From: Carnobacterium iners | GTDB lineage: Bacteria; Bacillota; Bacilli; Lactobacillales; Carnobacteriaceae | Assembly: GCF_900177385.1 (NCBI RefSeq) | Contig: NZ_FXBJ01000002.1 | Location: 1,244,001-1,308,000 of the forward strand | DNA: 64,000 nucleotides | Direction of reading: 5' to 3' | In this document: positions 1 through 8,582 of the stretch, piece by piece | Layout: each line of letters begins with the position of its first letter | Position numbering within the stretch: position 1 is the first letter of the stretch | Notes under the pieces: generated by a model | Told to the model about the DNA's origin: nothing | Database searches by the model: none | The model's input: only the letters and a program-made list of their open reading frames with translations | Made by a program: the position numbers and the translations under genes

Positions 1-1
1 C

Positions 2-40
2 AAAAAGAAGAAAACCCTATTAATGGTTTTCTTCTTTTTT
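2..40. terminator. Bidirectional intrinsic terminator
   Basis: Perfect 15-bp inverted repeat (2-16 and 25-39) with an 8-nt loop. An A-run on one side and a T-run on the other let it work in both directions. The stop codon of the HesB-like gene on the minus strand lies inside the hairpin, so this is its terminator. Confidence 0.85.
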
Positions 41-397
41 ATACGAATGTAGCGTAAATACAGAGAGACCTGAATCATTAATCAATAGGACGTTCGCATT
101 GATTAAACCGCTCTCGCCTCGTAGGATTAAAGCAGATTTTTTTTGATCAAAATCAAGTTTTAAATCGTTGTCTAAGAAATCTAAACTCCATCCTTGGACA
201 GGCAAATCACCAATCGTTGTGCTAATGAAAGAATCTACTTCAGGATCTTCTTTTTGCGTTATTTTTAAGGTAAATAAGCCGCTATTCCCACAAACACAAC
301 CAATGTTAGATTCATAATAGAGAATAAGATTGCCAGTAGCTAACTTTTTCGCTAAAGAAATCCGTTCTTGAGCCGTTTTTGTTAGTGTTAAAAACAT
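20..397 (-). CDS. HesB/IscA-like iron-sulfur biosynthesis family protein
   Basis: 125 aa, cytoplasmic, no membrane segment. The segment YYESNIGCVCGNSGLFTL (about residues 27-44) resembles the YqkB-type branch of the HesB/IscA family, which is tied to iron-sulfur cluster assembly. The usual three-Cys A-type carrier pattern is not clear: only the CVC pair is visible, so a role as a real cluster carrier is uncertain. The ATG start has a TTATTCCTCC-complement RBS just upstream. The gene is monocistronic, with a terminator overlapping its stop and a second one separating it from the upstream amino-acid transporter genes. Confidence 0.75.
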   Translation of the reverse strand: MFLTLTKTAQERISLAKKLATGNLILYYESNIGCVCGNSGLFTLKITQKEDPEVDSFISTTIGDLPVQGWSLDFLDNDLKLDFDQKKSALILRGESGLINANVLLINDSGLSVFTLHSYKKEENH

Positions 398-472
398 TAT
401 TTATTCCTCCTTGTGCTTCACTTAATGGTAACGTAAATGTGGATTAAAATCCAATGACAAAACTTAAAGAAA

Positions 473-509
473 TAAAAAACTTTGCCCATTTGAATGGACA
501 AAGTTTTTT
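473..509. terminator. Terminator of the amino-acid ABC transporter genes
   Basis: CTTTG, CCATT and their complements form a stem around a 2-nt loop with one C/A mismatch. An A-run on the left (T-run on the minus strand) and a T-run on the right flank it. It starts one base after the stop of the ATPase gene. Confidence 0.8.
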
Positions 510-1241
510 CTATACTAAAATTTTATTTAAAAAGTCTTTCGTACGCTCATTCTTAGGAGAATTGAATAACTCTTCAGGAGTCCCTTCTTCAACAATATAA
601 CCAGCATCCATGAAGATAACACGGTCAGCTACTTCTTTGGCAAAGCCCATCTCATGAGTAACGACAACCATGGTCATGCCTTGACGAGCGAGGAGTTGCA
701 TAACTTCTAATACATCTCCAACCATTTCAGGATCTAACGCACTAGTTGGTTCGTCAAAGAGCATAATATCAGGTTGCATAGCTAATGCTCTAGCAATAGC
801 TACACGTTGTTTTTGACCACCAGATAAGGAATTCGGATAATCGTTAGCTTTTTCAGATAAACCGACTGTTTCTAGCAACTCTAATGCACGTGCTTTAATT
901 TCATCTTCTTTTTGATTTTTTAATTCTTTTGGAGCTAAAGTAATATTTTCCAATACGGTTAAGTGAGGGAACAGATTAAAATGTTGAAAAACCATTCCGA
1001 TGTTTTCTCTAATTTTATTAATATTTTTTGAATGATCACTTAAATTATTATTATCTATAGTAACTTTTCCACCAGAAATATCTTCTAGTTGGTTAAGGCA
1101 ACGTAAAAATGTACTTTTACCCGACCCAGAAGGTCCAATGATGCAGACAACTTCGCCTTCTTGTATCTCTACGTTCAAATCTTTTAAGACCTCTAATGAG
1201 CCAAAGCTTTTTTTAAGGTTTTCTACTTTTATTTTAGTCAT
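510..1241 (-). CDS. glnQ: Polar amino-acid ABC transporter, ATP-binding subunit
   Basis: 243 aa, the usual length for the GlnQ/HisP ATPase family. It shows Walker [10 protein letters not shown] (about 36-44), a Q-loop in VFQHFNLF, the signature [15 protein letters not shown] (about 139-153), Walker [14 protein letters not shown] and the H-loop VVTHEMGF. It energises uptake of polar amino acids, probably glutamine or glutamate, from the cytoplasmic face. Its start overlaps the stop of the upstream binding-protein/permease fusion by 8 bp, so the two are translationally coupled and probably form a complete importer. The exact substrate cannot be read from the ATPase. Confidence 0.92.
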   Translation of the reverse strand: MTKIKVENLKKSFGSLEVLKDLNVEIQEGEVVCIIGPSGSGKSTFLRCLNQLEDISGGKVTIDNNNLSDHSKNINKIRENIGMVFQHFNLFPHLTVLENITLAPKELKNQKEDEIKARALELLETVGLSEKANDYPNSLSGGQKQRVAIARALAMQPDIMLFDEPTSALDPEMVGDVLEVMQLLARQGMTMVVVTHEMGFAKEVADRVIFMDAGYIVEEGTPEELFNSPKNERTKDFLNKILV

Positions 1242-2688
1242 TGTTTAGTCTCCGTTCCAAATAATTTGAAATTTTAGTGAGGATAGTAATAACAATAAGA
1301 TACATTAAAGCAATAACTAACCACATGTTTCCTGATGAGAATGTACGAGAAATAATAATTTTTCCTGTTTGAGTTAATTCTACTATTCCGATAACAGATA
1401 AGATAGACGTATCTTTTAAAGTGATAACGAATTGGTTAATAAAAGAAGGAATCATAATCTTAATTGCCTGTGGGAGAACAATCTTACGCATGGCAGTATT
1501 GTAAGGAAGTCCTAAACTTCTTGCTGCTTCTAATTGTCCATTATCGACAGCTTGAATCCCTCCACGAACAAGTTCGGCAATATAAGCAGCGGTATTCAAG
1601 CTTAATGTAATAATACCAGCTACCGTTGCAGAAAGACGCAAGTCAAGCAATTGTGGAATTGAGAAGTAAACGAAAAAGGCTAAGACAATTAAAGGAATAC
1701 CACGAAATAAATCTACATAAAGAGAAGCGATAATATTTAGTGCTTTGTTAGGTGAAGCACTAAATAGTCCTAGGATAACTCCGACAATTGTAGCAATAAC
1801 GAATGCGACAAAAGTTAAAATCAAGGTACGTCCTAGTCCTTTTAATAGTTCACCACTATTTTCTGTGATTAAACCAAAGAAACCAATATCTGATGCTGCA
1901 GATACAGCATCTTCACCAATATACGTATCTAAAATTTCTTGATATTTTCCATTTGCTCTAATATTAATTAGTCCTGCATCAAACATTTCAAGTAATTCAG
2001 GATTTGTATCTTTATTTACAGCAAATCCATATTTATCACCCGGTTCAGGATCTAAAGGCGTTTTTAATTTTAAACGATCATTTTTTAATGCATATGCCAT
2101 AACTGGATAATCTTCAAAAGCAGCGTCTGAGTTACCAGCTTGAACATCTTCGTACATATTTGCTGAATCTTCGAAAGTATTTATCTTGAAATCAATATCT
2201 TTTTGAAGCGTTTCAGCAAAGGCAGAACCAGTTGTTCCTGTTTTAACAGCAACAGTCTTACCTGCTAAGTCTTCATAACTTTTAATTGATTCATCAGATT
2301 CAGCGATAGCCATAACGACACCACTTTCAAAATAGGGCTCTGAAAAGTCAAAAGTTGCTTTACGCTCATCTGTGATACTCATTCCGGCAATCATTCCATC
2401 GACTTGATTGGTTTCTAGAGCTTGTAAAGAGGCGCTAAAACCAAGTGGTTTTACTTCGTATTCAAAACCTTGATCTTGGGCGATAGCTTTTAGAAGATCC
2501 ATATCGATTCCAACGTAGTTTCCGTCAGTATCTTGGTATTCGAAGGGAGCAAAAGTCACGTCCGTTCCGATAATATATTTACCATCTTTTGCTTGTGCAG
2601 AGATTTCTTGCGGGTTAAGAGCTGCAGAAAAAAGCCCTAGTAATAGTATTATTGCTGTTAAAAATAACGAGCGCTTGTGAATAGTCAT
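1234..2688 (-). CDS. Amino-acid ABC transporter, fused substrate-binding and permease protein
   Basis: 484 aa. An N-terminal signal or membrane segment (about 7-24) is followed by one periplasmic-binding-type domain (about 38-260; motifs [38 protein letters not shown]). A HisM/GlnP-type permease domain with several membrane helices follows (about 275-480), carrying the EAA-like loop [22 protein letters not shown]. One-polypeptide binding-protein/permease fusions of this kind are typical of lactic acid bacteria (GlnP type), though some have two binding domains and this has one. With the overlapping ATPase gene it forms a full importer. AAAGGAGG precedes the ATG. Confidence 0.92.
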   Translation of the reverse strand: MTIHKRSLFLTAIILLLGLFSAALNPQEISAQAKDGKYIIGTDVTFAPFEYQDTDGNYVGIDMDLLKAIAQDQGFEYEVKPLGFSASLQALETNQVDGMIAGMSITDERKATFDFSEPYFESGVVMAIAESDESIKSYEDLAGKTVAVKTGTTGSAFAETLQKDIDFKINTFEDSANMYEDVQAGNSDAAFEDYPVMAYALKNDRLKLKTPLDPEPGDKYGFAVNKDTNPELLEMFDAGLINIRANGKYQEILDTYIGEDAVSAASDIGFFGLITENSGELLKGLGRTLILTFVAFVIATIVGVILGLFSASPNKALNIIASLYVDLFRGIPLIVLAFFVYFSIPQLLDLRLSATVAGIITLSLNTAAYIAELVRGGIQAVDNGQLEAARSLGLPYNTAMRKIVLPQAIKIMIPSFINQFVITLKDTSILSVIGIVELTQTGKIIISRTFSSGNMWLVIALMYLIVITILTKISNYLERRLNND

Positions 2689-2715
2689 AAGTTTCCTCCT
2701 TTATCATATTTTTAT

Positions 2716-2744
2716 AGTCTAATTTAAATTTAAGCAGATTGCAA
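2716..2744 (-). promoter_or_regulatory. Sigma-A-type promoter for the amino-acid ABC transporter
   Basis: Minus strand: TTGCAA (2739-2744), 17-bp spacer, TAGACT (2716-2721), about 30 bp before the start codon. Confidence 0.5.
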
Positions 2745-2805
2745 CCACTATATCATCTGGCGGTGTAAGAACTTCTAACATGTTTTTTCATCAATAATGA
2801 TTCAG

Positions 2806-2834
2806 TTGAAATTTATCTTACTCTTAGCTATAGT
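2806..2834 (+). promoter_or_regulatory. Sigma-A-type promoter for the GNAT gene
   Basis: TTGAAA (2806-2811), 17-bp spacer, TATAGT (2829-2834), 30 bp before the GTG start at 2865. Confidence 0.6.
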
Positions 2835-2864
2835 TGTAAATGAAAGTAAGGAGTGAAATAAAAG

Positions 2865-3428
2865 GTGATAAGAATGGCTGAAAAAAAAGATATAAAAGAA
2901 TTATGTGACTTAATTTGGATCGTGTTAAAAGATATGGAATTACCTATATTAAATGAATTGCCTGAAGAATCATTAAAAAAATTGATGCAAGAAGCGATGT
3001 TGAATGAGCATTATCGCTATGGCTATCGCAATGGTATAGTTTGTGTTCGCGACAATCAATTAGCAGGAGTTTGTTTTGGATATAAAGGGGAGTTAGAACC
3101 TATTATTGATCAACCTTTGATCAAAATCATGGAAGAATTGAATTTTAAAACCCGATTATTATTTACTGATGAAGAAACTCAATCAGGGGAGTGGTATTTA
3201 GACACTCTTGTAACCGCACCAAACTTTCGCAGACAAGGCGTTGCGTTAGAACTTCTGTCAGCTCTTCCTGATTTTGTTAAAAAGCAAGGAGAGACCATCA
3301 TTAGCTTAAATTGTGATCAAGATAACGAATCTGCTAAACAGTTATATGAAAAGATGGGTTACAGAAAAGTTGGAGAGCGTACGATTATCGAGCATCGCTA
3401 CAGTCACATGCAGTATACAATAAAATAA
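2865..3428 (+). CDS. GNAT family N-acetyltransferase
   Basis: 187 aa with a single GNAT fold. The acetyl-CoA binding region is WYLDTLVTAPNFRRQGVALELLSAL (about 109-133), carrying the RRQGVA form of the Q/RxxGxG/A loop. The motif-B segment LNCDQDNESAKQLYEKMGYRKVGE (about 147-170) follows. The acceptor is unknown; substrates of this group cannot be told from sequence. The GTG start at 2865 has AAGGAG 11 nt upstream; an in-frame ATG at 2874 is an alternative. It has its own promoter, and a 20-bp-arm terminator follows. Confidence 0.85.
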   Translation: MIRMAEKKDIKELCDLIWIVLKDMELPILNELPEESLKKLMQEAMLNEHYRYGYRNGIVCVRDNQLAGVCFGYKGELEPIIDQPLIKIMEELNFKTRLLFTDEETQSGEWYLDTLVTAPNFRRQGVALELLSALPDFVKKQGETIISLNCDQDNESAKQLYEKMGYRKVGERTIIEHRYSHMQYTIK

Positions 3429-3464
3429 GGATAGCAAAAACTGAATTCACTTTAGTATAGGAGT

Positions 3465-3515
3465 AAAAAATAGGAATGAGGAGTCAATAATCTCACTCCT
3501 CATTCCTATTTTTTA
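3465..3515. terminator. Bidirectional terminator between convergent genes
   Basis: Perfect 20-bp inverted repeat (3465-3484 and 3495-3514) with a 10-nt loop, A-run at the left and T-run at the right. It serves the GNAT gene and the convergent LURP-type gene. Confidence 0.9.
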
Positions 3516-3520
3516 GAGGA

Positions 3521-4039
3521 TTAAATGAATTGAATAGCTTGTTTTTTTAGTCGCTTTACTTTAGCAGGTTCTCGTGTCACCGATAGGTGATCAACGATAA
3601 CAGCTAGGCACAAACAAATAGGTACATTTTTTTGTTGTTCAATGGATAGAGTATAGGAATCGCCAAAAGATAAATAGGTTTTTTCCATTTCCATAATCGT
3701 TTTTTTACCCTTTTTAACCCTATAATGGTTAGTATTAAAATCACCTTTTACACTCCAAGCTAGCGGACTAACTTTGAAATAAGGTCCTTTTAGACCACGA
3801 TATTTTTTTATCGTCGCTATTTTTTTACCAGCAATAATCAAATTAAATTTAGGAAATAGAGAGAGGGTAGTTTGTTTTACTTCAATAATTAAATCGCCGT
3901 CAATTCCAAAAAGAGAAAATCCATCGCCAACTCGACCCCATTTACCAACAATGAGATAACACTCTTTGCCCTTTTCATCTGAAACAATTAGGCTATTTTT
4001 TGTAGACACATAGTCTTGTTTTATATGAAGATGAATCAT
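3521..4039 (-). CDS. LURP-one-related / Tubby-like beta-barrel family protein
   Basis: 172 aa, soluble. Repeated beta-strand blocks of the LURP-one-related (YxjI-type) family are visible: YVSTKNSLIVSDEKGKECYLIVGKW near the N-terminus, then FNLIIAGKKIATIKKY and PLAWSVKGDFNTNHYRV in the middle. The family adopts a Tubby-like barrel; bacterial members have no firm function. The ATG at 4039 is preferred because GAGGTG lies 6 nt before it; the upstream GTG at 4048 sits inside that RBS. A terminator follows the stop. Confidence 0.75.
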   Translation of the reverse strand: MIHLHIKQDYVSTKNSLIVSDEKGKECYLIVGKWGRVGDGFSLFGIDGDLIIEVKQTTLSLFPKFNLIIAGKKIATIKKYRGLKGPYFKVSPLAWSVKGDFNTNHYRVKKGKKTIMEMEKTYLSFGDSYTLSIEQQKNVPICLCLAVIVDHLSVTREPAKVKRLKKQAIQFI

Positions 4040-4141
4040 TTTACTCACCTCAATTTAGTTTTTAACTCTTTTTTCTTCTTAATTATAACAAAAAAATAGG
4101 AGAAAACGAAGAGTTCAACGAATGAGAATACAGTTAAAAAT

Positions 4142-4204
4142 AAAAAAAGAGTTGAATTAATGAAATCTCTGCTAAAAAAGCGAAGAGCATTGATTCAACT
4201 CTTT
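4142..4204 (-). terminator. Terminator-like hairpin downstream of the YvrJ-type gene
   Basis: Perfect 12-bp arms (4146-4157 and 4193-4204) enclose a 35-nt loop. On the minus strand the structure is followed by seven T. The long loop makes it weaker than a standard terminator. Confidence 0.5.
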
Positions 4205-4209
4205 AACAA

Positions 4210-4377
4210 TTACCTATTTGTATTGTTAAAGACATGGTTTAAATCTTGGATAGCTTTAACTAATTCGTCTAACTTATTTTCCATTCGTTGTAAAAGAAAC
4301 CAAGCGACAAAAATAGGAAATCCAAGATTACCAATGACTTCTACAATAACAGATAGCCATTCTGGATTTGTTTCCAA
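4210..4377 (-). CDS. YvrJ family small protein
   Basis: 55 aa, read by hand on the minus strand. It begins METNPEWLSVIVEVIGNLGF, continues PIFVAWFLLQRMENKLDELV and ends NNTNR. The hydrophobic stretch with the GFP turn followed by LLxRxExKLDxL is the pattern of the YvrJ family, small Firmicute proteins of unknown function. The start is TTG at 4375-4377, with AAGGAG 7 nt upstream. One short membrane helix (about 9-30) and an amphipathic tail are visible. It sits alone between the pdxK terminator and the LURP-type gene. Its short length and TTG start make it easy to miss. Confidence 0.75.
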   Translation of the reverse strand: METNPEWLSVIVEVIGNLGFPIFVAWFLLQRMENKLDELVKAIQDLNHVFNNTNR

Positions 4378-4481
4378 ATAAATGCTCCTTTCTTAAATTA
4401 GTCGTTCTAAAAGATAACGAAAGATGAAAAAAAGGTGTAACCATTTAGTTAAATACTGTAAGAGAAAACAAGAAGAAATAA

Positions 4482-4525
4482 AGCAAAGAACCCACTCTAA
4501 TAGAGAAATAACTAGGGTAGGTTCT
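4482..4525 (-). terminator. Probable terminator of pdxK
   Basis: On the minus strand AGAACC pairs with GGTTCT, with partial pairing further in, and a T-rich tail (TTTGCTTTATTTC) follows. Confidence 0.45.
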
Positions 4526-4580
4526 GCTATAATCGTTAAAAGTAGTTATCAGGTTTTAGAGCAATAAACGAGTTAGTTAA

Positions 4581-5408
4581 TTAAATCGTCTCTTGTTTAG
4601 ACAAGCGGTAACCACTGTGGTAAACAGAACCAACGTATTGGTTGTATTTAAATCCGCTACGAATAGCTTCTGTTACAAAATCTTTTGCTTTTATAATCGA
4701 TTCTTCAACGCTTAATCCTTGAGCCAACCCAGCTGTAATGGCTGCGGCAAACGTACAGCCAGCTCCATGATTATAGGCAGGAGCAATCTTTTCACTCTTT
4801 AAGACGTTGAAAGTTGACCCATCATAGAATAAATCAATAGCTTTATCGCCTGCCAGAGCTTTTCCACCTTTGATTACGATATTTTTTGCTCCAAGTTCGT
4901 GTATTTTTATAGCAGCTTTTTTCATGTCTTCTAGTGTAGTTAATTTTCCGAGACCAGAAAGGACACCTGCTTCAAACAAATTAGGTGTCACAACAGTTGC
5001 TAAAGGTGTTAAAATATCGCGTAATGCATTAGCATTTTCTGGATTTAACACTTCGTCTTCGCCTTTGCAAACCATTACTGGATCAATAACGATATTTTCT
5101 AACTGGTTGTCTTTGATCGCTTTGGCAACAACAGTGATAATCTCTACATTTGGTAACATACCTGTTTTCACAGCTGCAATTTTCTCATCGCTTGCGAAAA
5201 TTGTTTTTAATTGAGCTTCTATGACGGGAATGTCAATCGTTGTTACACCATGGCTCCAGTTGTTATCAGGATCCATTGTAGCAATTGCGGTTAGGGCAGA
5301 TAGGCCATAAGTACCATATTCAGCAAATGTTTTAAGGTCTGCTTGTATTCCAGCACCGCCACTTGAGTCGCTTCCTGCAATTGTTAGTGTTCTTTTAATA
5401 TCTGCCAT
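4581..5408 (-). CDS. pdxK: Pyridoxine/pyridoxal/pyridoxamine kinase (ThiD-like type)
   Basis: 275 aa. Motifs of the ThiD/PdxK ribokinase-like family: AGSDSSGGAGIQADLKTFAE (about 11-30), VKTGMLP, VIDPVMVCKG (about 107-116), VTPNLFEA and the catalytic loop NHGAGCTFAAAITAGLA near the C-terminus. The VMVCKG block and HGAGCTF loop match the Bacillus subtilis PdxK type more than true HMP-phosphate kinases, which carry GTGCTLS. It therefore probably phosphorylates B6 vitamers to form pyridoxal phosphate. A thiamine-salvage role is not excluded. No thi genes are nearby; it appears monocistronic. Confidence 0.85.
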   Translation of the reverse strand: MADIKRTLTIAGSDSSGGAGIQADLKTFAEYGTYGLSALTAIATMDPDNNWSHGVTTIDIPVIEAQLKTIFASDEKIAAVKTGMLPNVEIITVVAKAIKDNQLENIVIDPVMVCKGEDEVLNPENANALRDILTPLATVVTPNLFEAGVLSGLGKLTTLEDMKKAAIKIHELGAKNIVIKGGKALAGDKAIDLFYDGSTFNVLKSEKIAPAYNHGAGCTFAAAITAGLAQGLSVEESIIKAKDFVTEAIRSGFKYNQYVGSVYHSGYRLSKQETI

Positions 5409-5505
5409 TCTTATTCCTCCTAAAATTTAATCACTCTCTCGTAAAAAATCACGATAAGTAATCCTATTATACTGTTTTTTGTTCGTAATTCAACTACCTA
5501 TCTAT

Positions 5506-6393
5506 TTATTGAGCGAGTTGTTTGGCCATCTCATCATTTAATGCTAGTAAAATAGACTCAGCTACACCATTTTCACTATTTGTAGAAGTAAGGTATTTGG
5601 CATGTGCTTTTACACCTTCTTCAGCATTTTCAACAGCTACGCTATAACCGGCAACCTTTAGCATGGATACATCGTTGTAGTTATCTCCAAGAGCCATGAT
5701 ATCATCTGTATGAATGTCTAACGCTTGGGCCGCTCGAACTAAAGCTAAACCTTTTTGCGCTTTAACATGATTAATTTCAATATTATTAACAAAAGAAGCG
5801 GTTATGGCTAAGTCACCAGTTTCCTTCAAATCTTCAGCAAGTGGTTGAAGAACTTTTGGTCCAGCTCCACTAAACACAATAATTTTTAAAATCTCAATAG
5901 AATCGTCATCTATTAGTTCCTTGTAGTCTGTAACATAATTAATATTCATAATTTCTAAACGTGCTGCGGCTAAAACAACAGCCATTTTGAAAGAGGTGTC
6001 TGGATTCGTTCGATAAATTAATGAAGCAACAGCTTCAATACGTTTTGCCTTATTATCTGAATAAACTCCCAGAGAAGTTGTCATCTCACAGTACAAACCT
6101 AGTGCTTTAGTTTTTTCTAAAATAGCTTTAACTGTTTCTTTACTCAAGCCAATATTTTCGATAATCTCGCCTTTTTCATTGTATACTTGTGCACCATTAA
6201 GCGTGATTAAGGGGCAAGAGATACCAACTTCTTCAATCAAAGGTTTAGCTTCTGAGTATCCTCGACCTGTAGCGATCATAAAATGAATCCCTTTTTTTTG
6301 AGCAGCTAAAATTGCTTTAGCATTTATATCTGAGATGACCATCTTTTCGTTAAGTAAGGTCCCGTCCATATCCGACGCAATTAGTTTAATCAT
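5506..6393 (-). CDS. Cof-type HAD family sugar phosphatase
   Basis: 295 aa. HAD motif I is DMDGTLLN at the N-terminus; the ATGR block (FMIATGRGYSEA) and motif IV GDNYNDVSMLKVAGYSVAVENA near the C-terminus mark the Cof/YidA (type IIB) subfamily with its large cap between them. Such enzymes dephosphorylate sugar phosphates or flavin nucleotides with loose specificity. The ATG has an AGGAGGAAA RBS. It is separated from pdxK by about 100 bp and may be transcribed separately. Confidence 0.88.
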   Translation of the reverse strand: MIKLIASDMDGTLLNEKMVISDINAKAILAAQKKGIHFMIATGRGYSEAKPLIEEVGISCPLITLNGAQVYNEKGEIIENIGLSKETVKAILEKTKALGLYCEMTTSLGVYSDNKAKRIEAVASLIYRTNPDTSFKMAVVLAAARLEIMNINYVTDYKELIDDDSIEILKIIVFSGAGPKVLQPLAEDLKETGDLAITASFVNNIEINHVKAQKGLALVRAAQALDIHTDDIMALGDNYNDVSMLKVAGYSVAVENAEEGVKAHAKYLTSTNSENGVAESILLALNDEMAKQLAQ

Positions 6394-6580
6394 GAATGTA
6401 TTTCCTCCTAAGTGCCTTTTTATCCTTATTCAGTCTACCATTTTTTTAATCAAAAAAGTATCTATACCTTCTATTTTTAAGCAAAGAAGGTACAAATAAG
6501 GTAGCTGAAATACTTGTGTAGAAAGATAAACTTTAGTACGATACAGATGGAATCAAAAAGAGAGAGAGAGAAGGCTAAAG

Positions 6581-7261
6581 ATGAAGATACCCATTGAAAA
6601 TGATTGGCTTCCAATTTTAAATCAGCCTAATTTAGATGCAACTTATCAAAAACTAACCTTATTTTTGACAAACGAATACCAAAATAAAACGATTTACCCA
6701 GAAAAAGAGCAAATCTGGCAAGCTTTTGAATGGACACCCTATCGAGATGTTCGAGTCGTTATATTAGGACAAGATCCTTATCATGGCCCTAACCAAGCTC
6801 ATGGATTAAGTTTTTCTGTTAAACCAGGTATAAAAACACCTCCTTCTTTAGTAAATATTTATAAAGAACTTGAGACAGATCTAGGATGTGATCGAGTTAA
6901 CCATGGATATTTAAAGTCTTGGGCCGAGCAAGGTGTGTTATTATTAAACACTGTATTGACGGTACGAAAAGGTGAAGCTCATTCACACCGTAAAAAAGGA
7001 TGGGAGGAGGTTACGGATCACGTTATTAAAGAATTGAGCAACCGAGAAGAGCCGATAGTTTTTATTTTGTGGGGGAATCCTTCTATCGATAAAAGAAACT
7101 TAATTAATGAGGAAAAGCACGTTGTCTTAACTTCCTCGCATCCAAGTCCGCTTTCAGCGTACCGTGGTTTTTTTGGTTCAAAGCCTTTTTCAAGTACAAA
7201 TGTAGCATTAGAAAAATTGAATCAAGCTCCGATTAATTGGCAACTCCCTGAAAAAGTCTAG
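6581..7261 (+). CDS. ung: Uracil-DNA glycosylase
   Basis: 226 aa, family 1 UDG. The catalytic water-activating motif is GQDPYHGPNQAHGLSFSV (about 63-80). LLNTVLTVRKGEAHSHRKKGW follows in the middle, and the DNA-intercalation loop is SSHPSPLSAYRGFFGSKPFS near residue 190. It removes uracil from DNA to start base-excision repair. AGAGAGAGAGAAGG lies upstream of the ATG as the RBS region. Length is normal. Ung followed by pta is a common neighbour pair in lactic acid bacteria. Confidence 0.96.
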   Translation: MKIPIENDWLPILNQPNLDATYQKLTLFLTNEYQNKTIYPEKEQIWQAFEWTPYRDVRVVILGQDPYHGPNQAHGLSFSVKPGIKTPPSLVNIYKELETDLGCDRVNHGYLKSWAEQGVLLLNTVLTVRKGEAHSHRKKGWEEVTDHVIKELSNREEPIVFILWGNPSIDKRNLINEEKHVVLTSSHPSPLSAYRGFFGSKPFSSTNVALEKLNQAPINWQLPEKV

Positions 7262-7360
7262 TTTTTAGTACAGACGTAGGATATAGGGTGGAACTGTACT
7301 AGTTTAGATAGACGAATTGTAAGGAAATCAATTAAACAAAGTGTATTCTGGGGAAACAGA

Positions 7361-7381
7361 AAGAAATAACTGTTATTTCTT
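7361..7381. promoter_or_regulatory. 21-bp palindrome upstream of pta
   Basis: Two perfect 10-bp arms, AAGAAATAAC and GTTATTTCTT, sit around one central T. A one-base loop is unsuited to an RNA hairpin, so a dimeric regulator site is more likely. A TATGAT box at 7394-7399 would place the palindrome over its -35 region. The regulator is unknown. Confidence 0.4.
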
Positions 7382-7440
7382 GTTGAGAACGAGTATGATA
7401 GAGAAGAAGTGAAAAAACACACAATGTGGAGGGAATTAAC

Positions 7441-8424
7441 GTGGAATTATTTGACGGTTTGAAATTTAATATTGTAAGGAAAAATATTCGTATTGTTTTT
7501 CCAGAAGGAACAGAACCCCGTATTATTGGAGCTGTTGTCCGTTTACAAGCAGAAGAACTGATCCAACCAGTTTTACTTGGTAATCCAGAAGAAATTAAAG
7601 AGGTTGCTAAAAAACGTGGATTTAATGTAGATAATATTGAAATTATTGATCCAAATAATTATGAAGCTGCTCAAGAAATGATTCAATCTCTTGTAGATCG
7701 TCGTAAAGGAAAAGTAACGATTGAGCAGGCAACAGAAATGATTAAAGATGAGAATTATTTTGGCACGATGCTAACATATATGGGTAAAGTTGATGGACTA
7801 GTTAGTGGAGCTATTCATTCTACCAGTGATACAGTACGCCCAGCACTGCAAATCATTAAAACAAAACCTGGTGTGAGTCGCACAAGTGGTGCATTTATTA
7901 TGCTACGCGGCCGTGACAATGAAAAATACTTGTTTTCAGATTGCGCAATCAATGTTAATCCAAATGCTCAAGAATTAGCAGAAATTGCTGTTGAAAGTGC
8001 AAAAACAGCTGAACTATTTGGTATAGAGCCTAAAGTTGCTATGCTAAGTTTTTCAACTAAAGGATCAGCTAGAGCAGAAGAAGCAACTAAAGTAGCGGAA
8101 GCAACAAAAATTGCTCAAGAATTAGCTCCTCATTACGAAATTGATGGCGAGTTACAATTTGATGCAGCATACGTTGCATCCGTTGGACAACAAAAAGCAC
8201 CAAATTCTAATGTTGCTGGTCAAGCAACTGTCTTTGTTTTCCCGGAATTGCAATCAGGAAATATTGGTTATAAAATCGCGCAACGTTTTGGTAACTTTGA
8301 AGCGATTGGACCCATTTTACAAGGCTTAAACAAACCGATTTCTGACCTTTCACGTGGATGTAATGAAGAAGATGTTTATAAATTAGCTATTATCACAGCT
8401 ACCCAAAGTTTAATGAACGAATAA
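7441..8424 (+). CDS. pta: Phosphate acetyltransferase
   Basis: 327 aa with the GTG at 7441 chosen because GGAGGG lies 6 nt upstream; the in-frame GTG at 7426 overlaps this RBS. It interconverts acetyl-CoA plus phosphate and acetyl phosphate, feeding the acetate kinase route. Family blocks include VFPEGTEPR (about 20-28), SGAIHSTSDTVRPALQIIKTKPGVSRTSGAF in the middle, FSTKGSA, and the C-terminal PNSNVAGQATVFVFPELQSGNIGYKIAQRFG. The length matches the short single-domain form of Firmicutes. A terminator follows. Confidence 0.95.
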   Translation: MELFDGLKFNIVRKNIRIVFPEGTEPRIIGAVVRLQAEELIQPVLLGNPEEIKEVAKKRGFNVDNIEIIDPNNYEAAQEMIQSLVDRRKGKVTIEQATEMIKDENYFGTMLTYMGKVDGLVSGAIHSTSDTVRPALQIIKTKPGVSRTSGAFIMLRGRDNEKYLFSDCAINVNPNAQELAEIAVESAKTAELFGIEPKVAMLSFSTKGSARAEEATKVAEATKIAQELAPHYEIDGELQFDAAYVASVGQQKAPNSNVAGQATVFVFPELQSGNIGYKIAQRFGNFEAIGPILQGLNKPISDLSRGCNEEDVYKLAIITATQSLMNE

Positions 8425-8435
8425 GGTTGGTTTAA

Positions 8436-8468
8436 AAAGTAAAGCCTCTCCAGGGCTTTGCTTTTTTA
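8436..8468 (+). terminator. Terminator of pta
   Basis: An 11-bp stem (8436-8446 with 8454-8464, one U-G pair) with a 7-nt loop is followed by a T-run. Confidence 0.8.
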
Positions 8469-8520
8469 TTTTAACTATTTTGAATTCCTCTTATATTAGT
8501 ACATGCTCAAGGGGGAATGT

Positions 8521-8550
8521 TTGCGCTTACGAATAGAAACTCACTATAAT
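8521..8550 (+). promoter_or_regulatory. Sigma-A-type promoter
   Basis: TTGCGC (8521-8526), 18-bp spacer, perfect TATAAT (8545-8550), 32 bp before the next gene. Confidence 0.55.
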
Positions 8551-8582
8551 AGAAGAAGAGAAGAAATGAAGGAGGAAAAACC

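Noticed and set aside
4160-4381. 73-codon plus-strand reading frame
   Set aside because: It lies opposite the YvrJ-type gene, has no RBS and has an unlikely amino-acid composition; the minus-strand gene explains the open frame.
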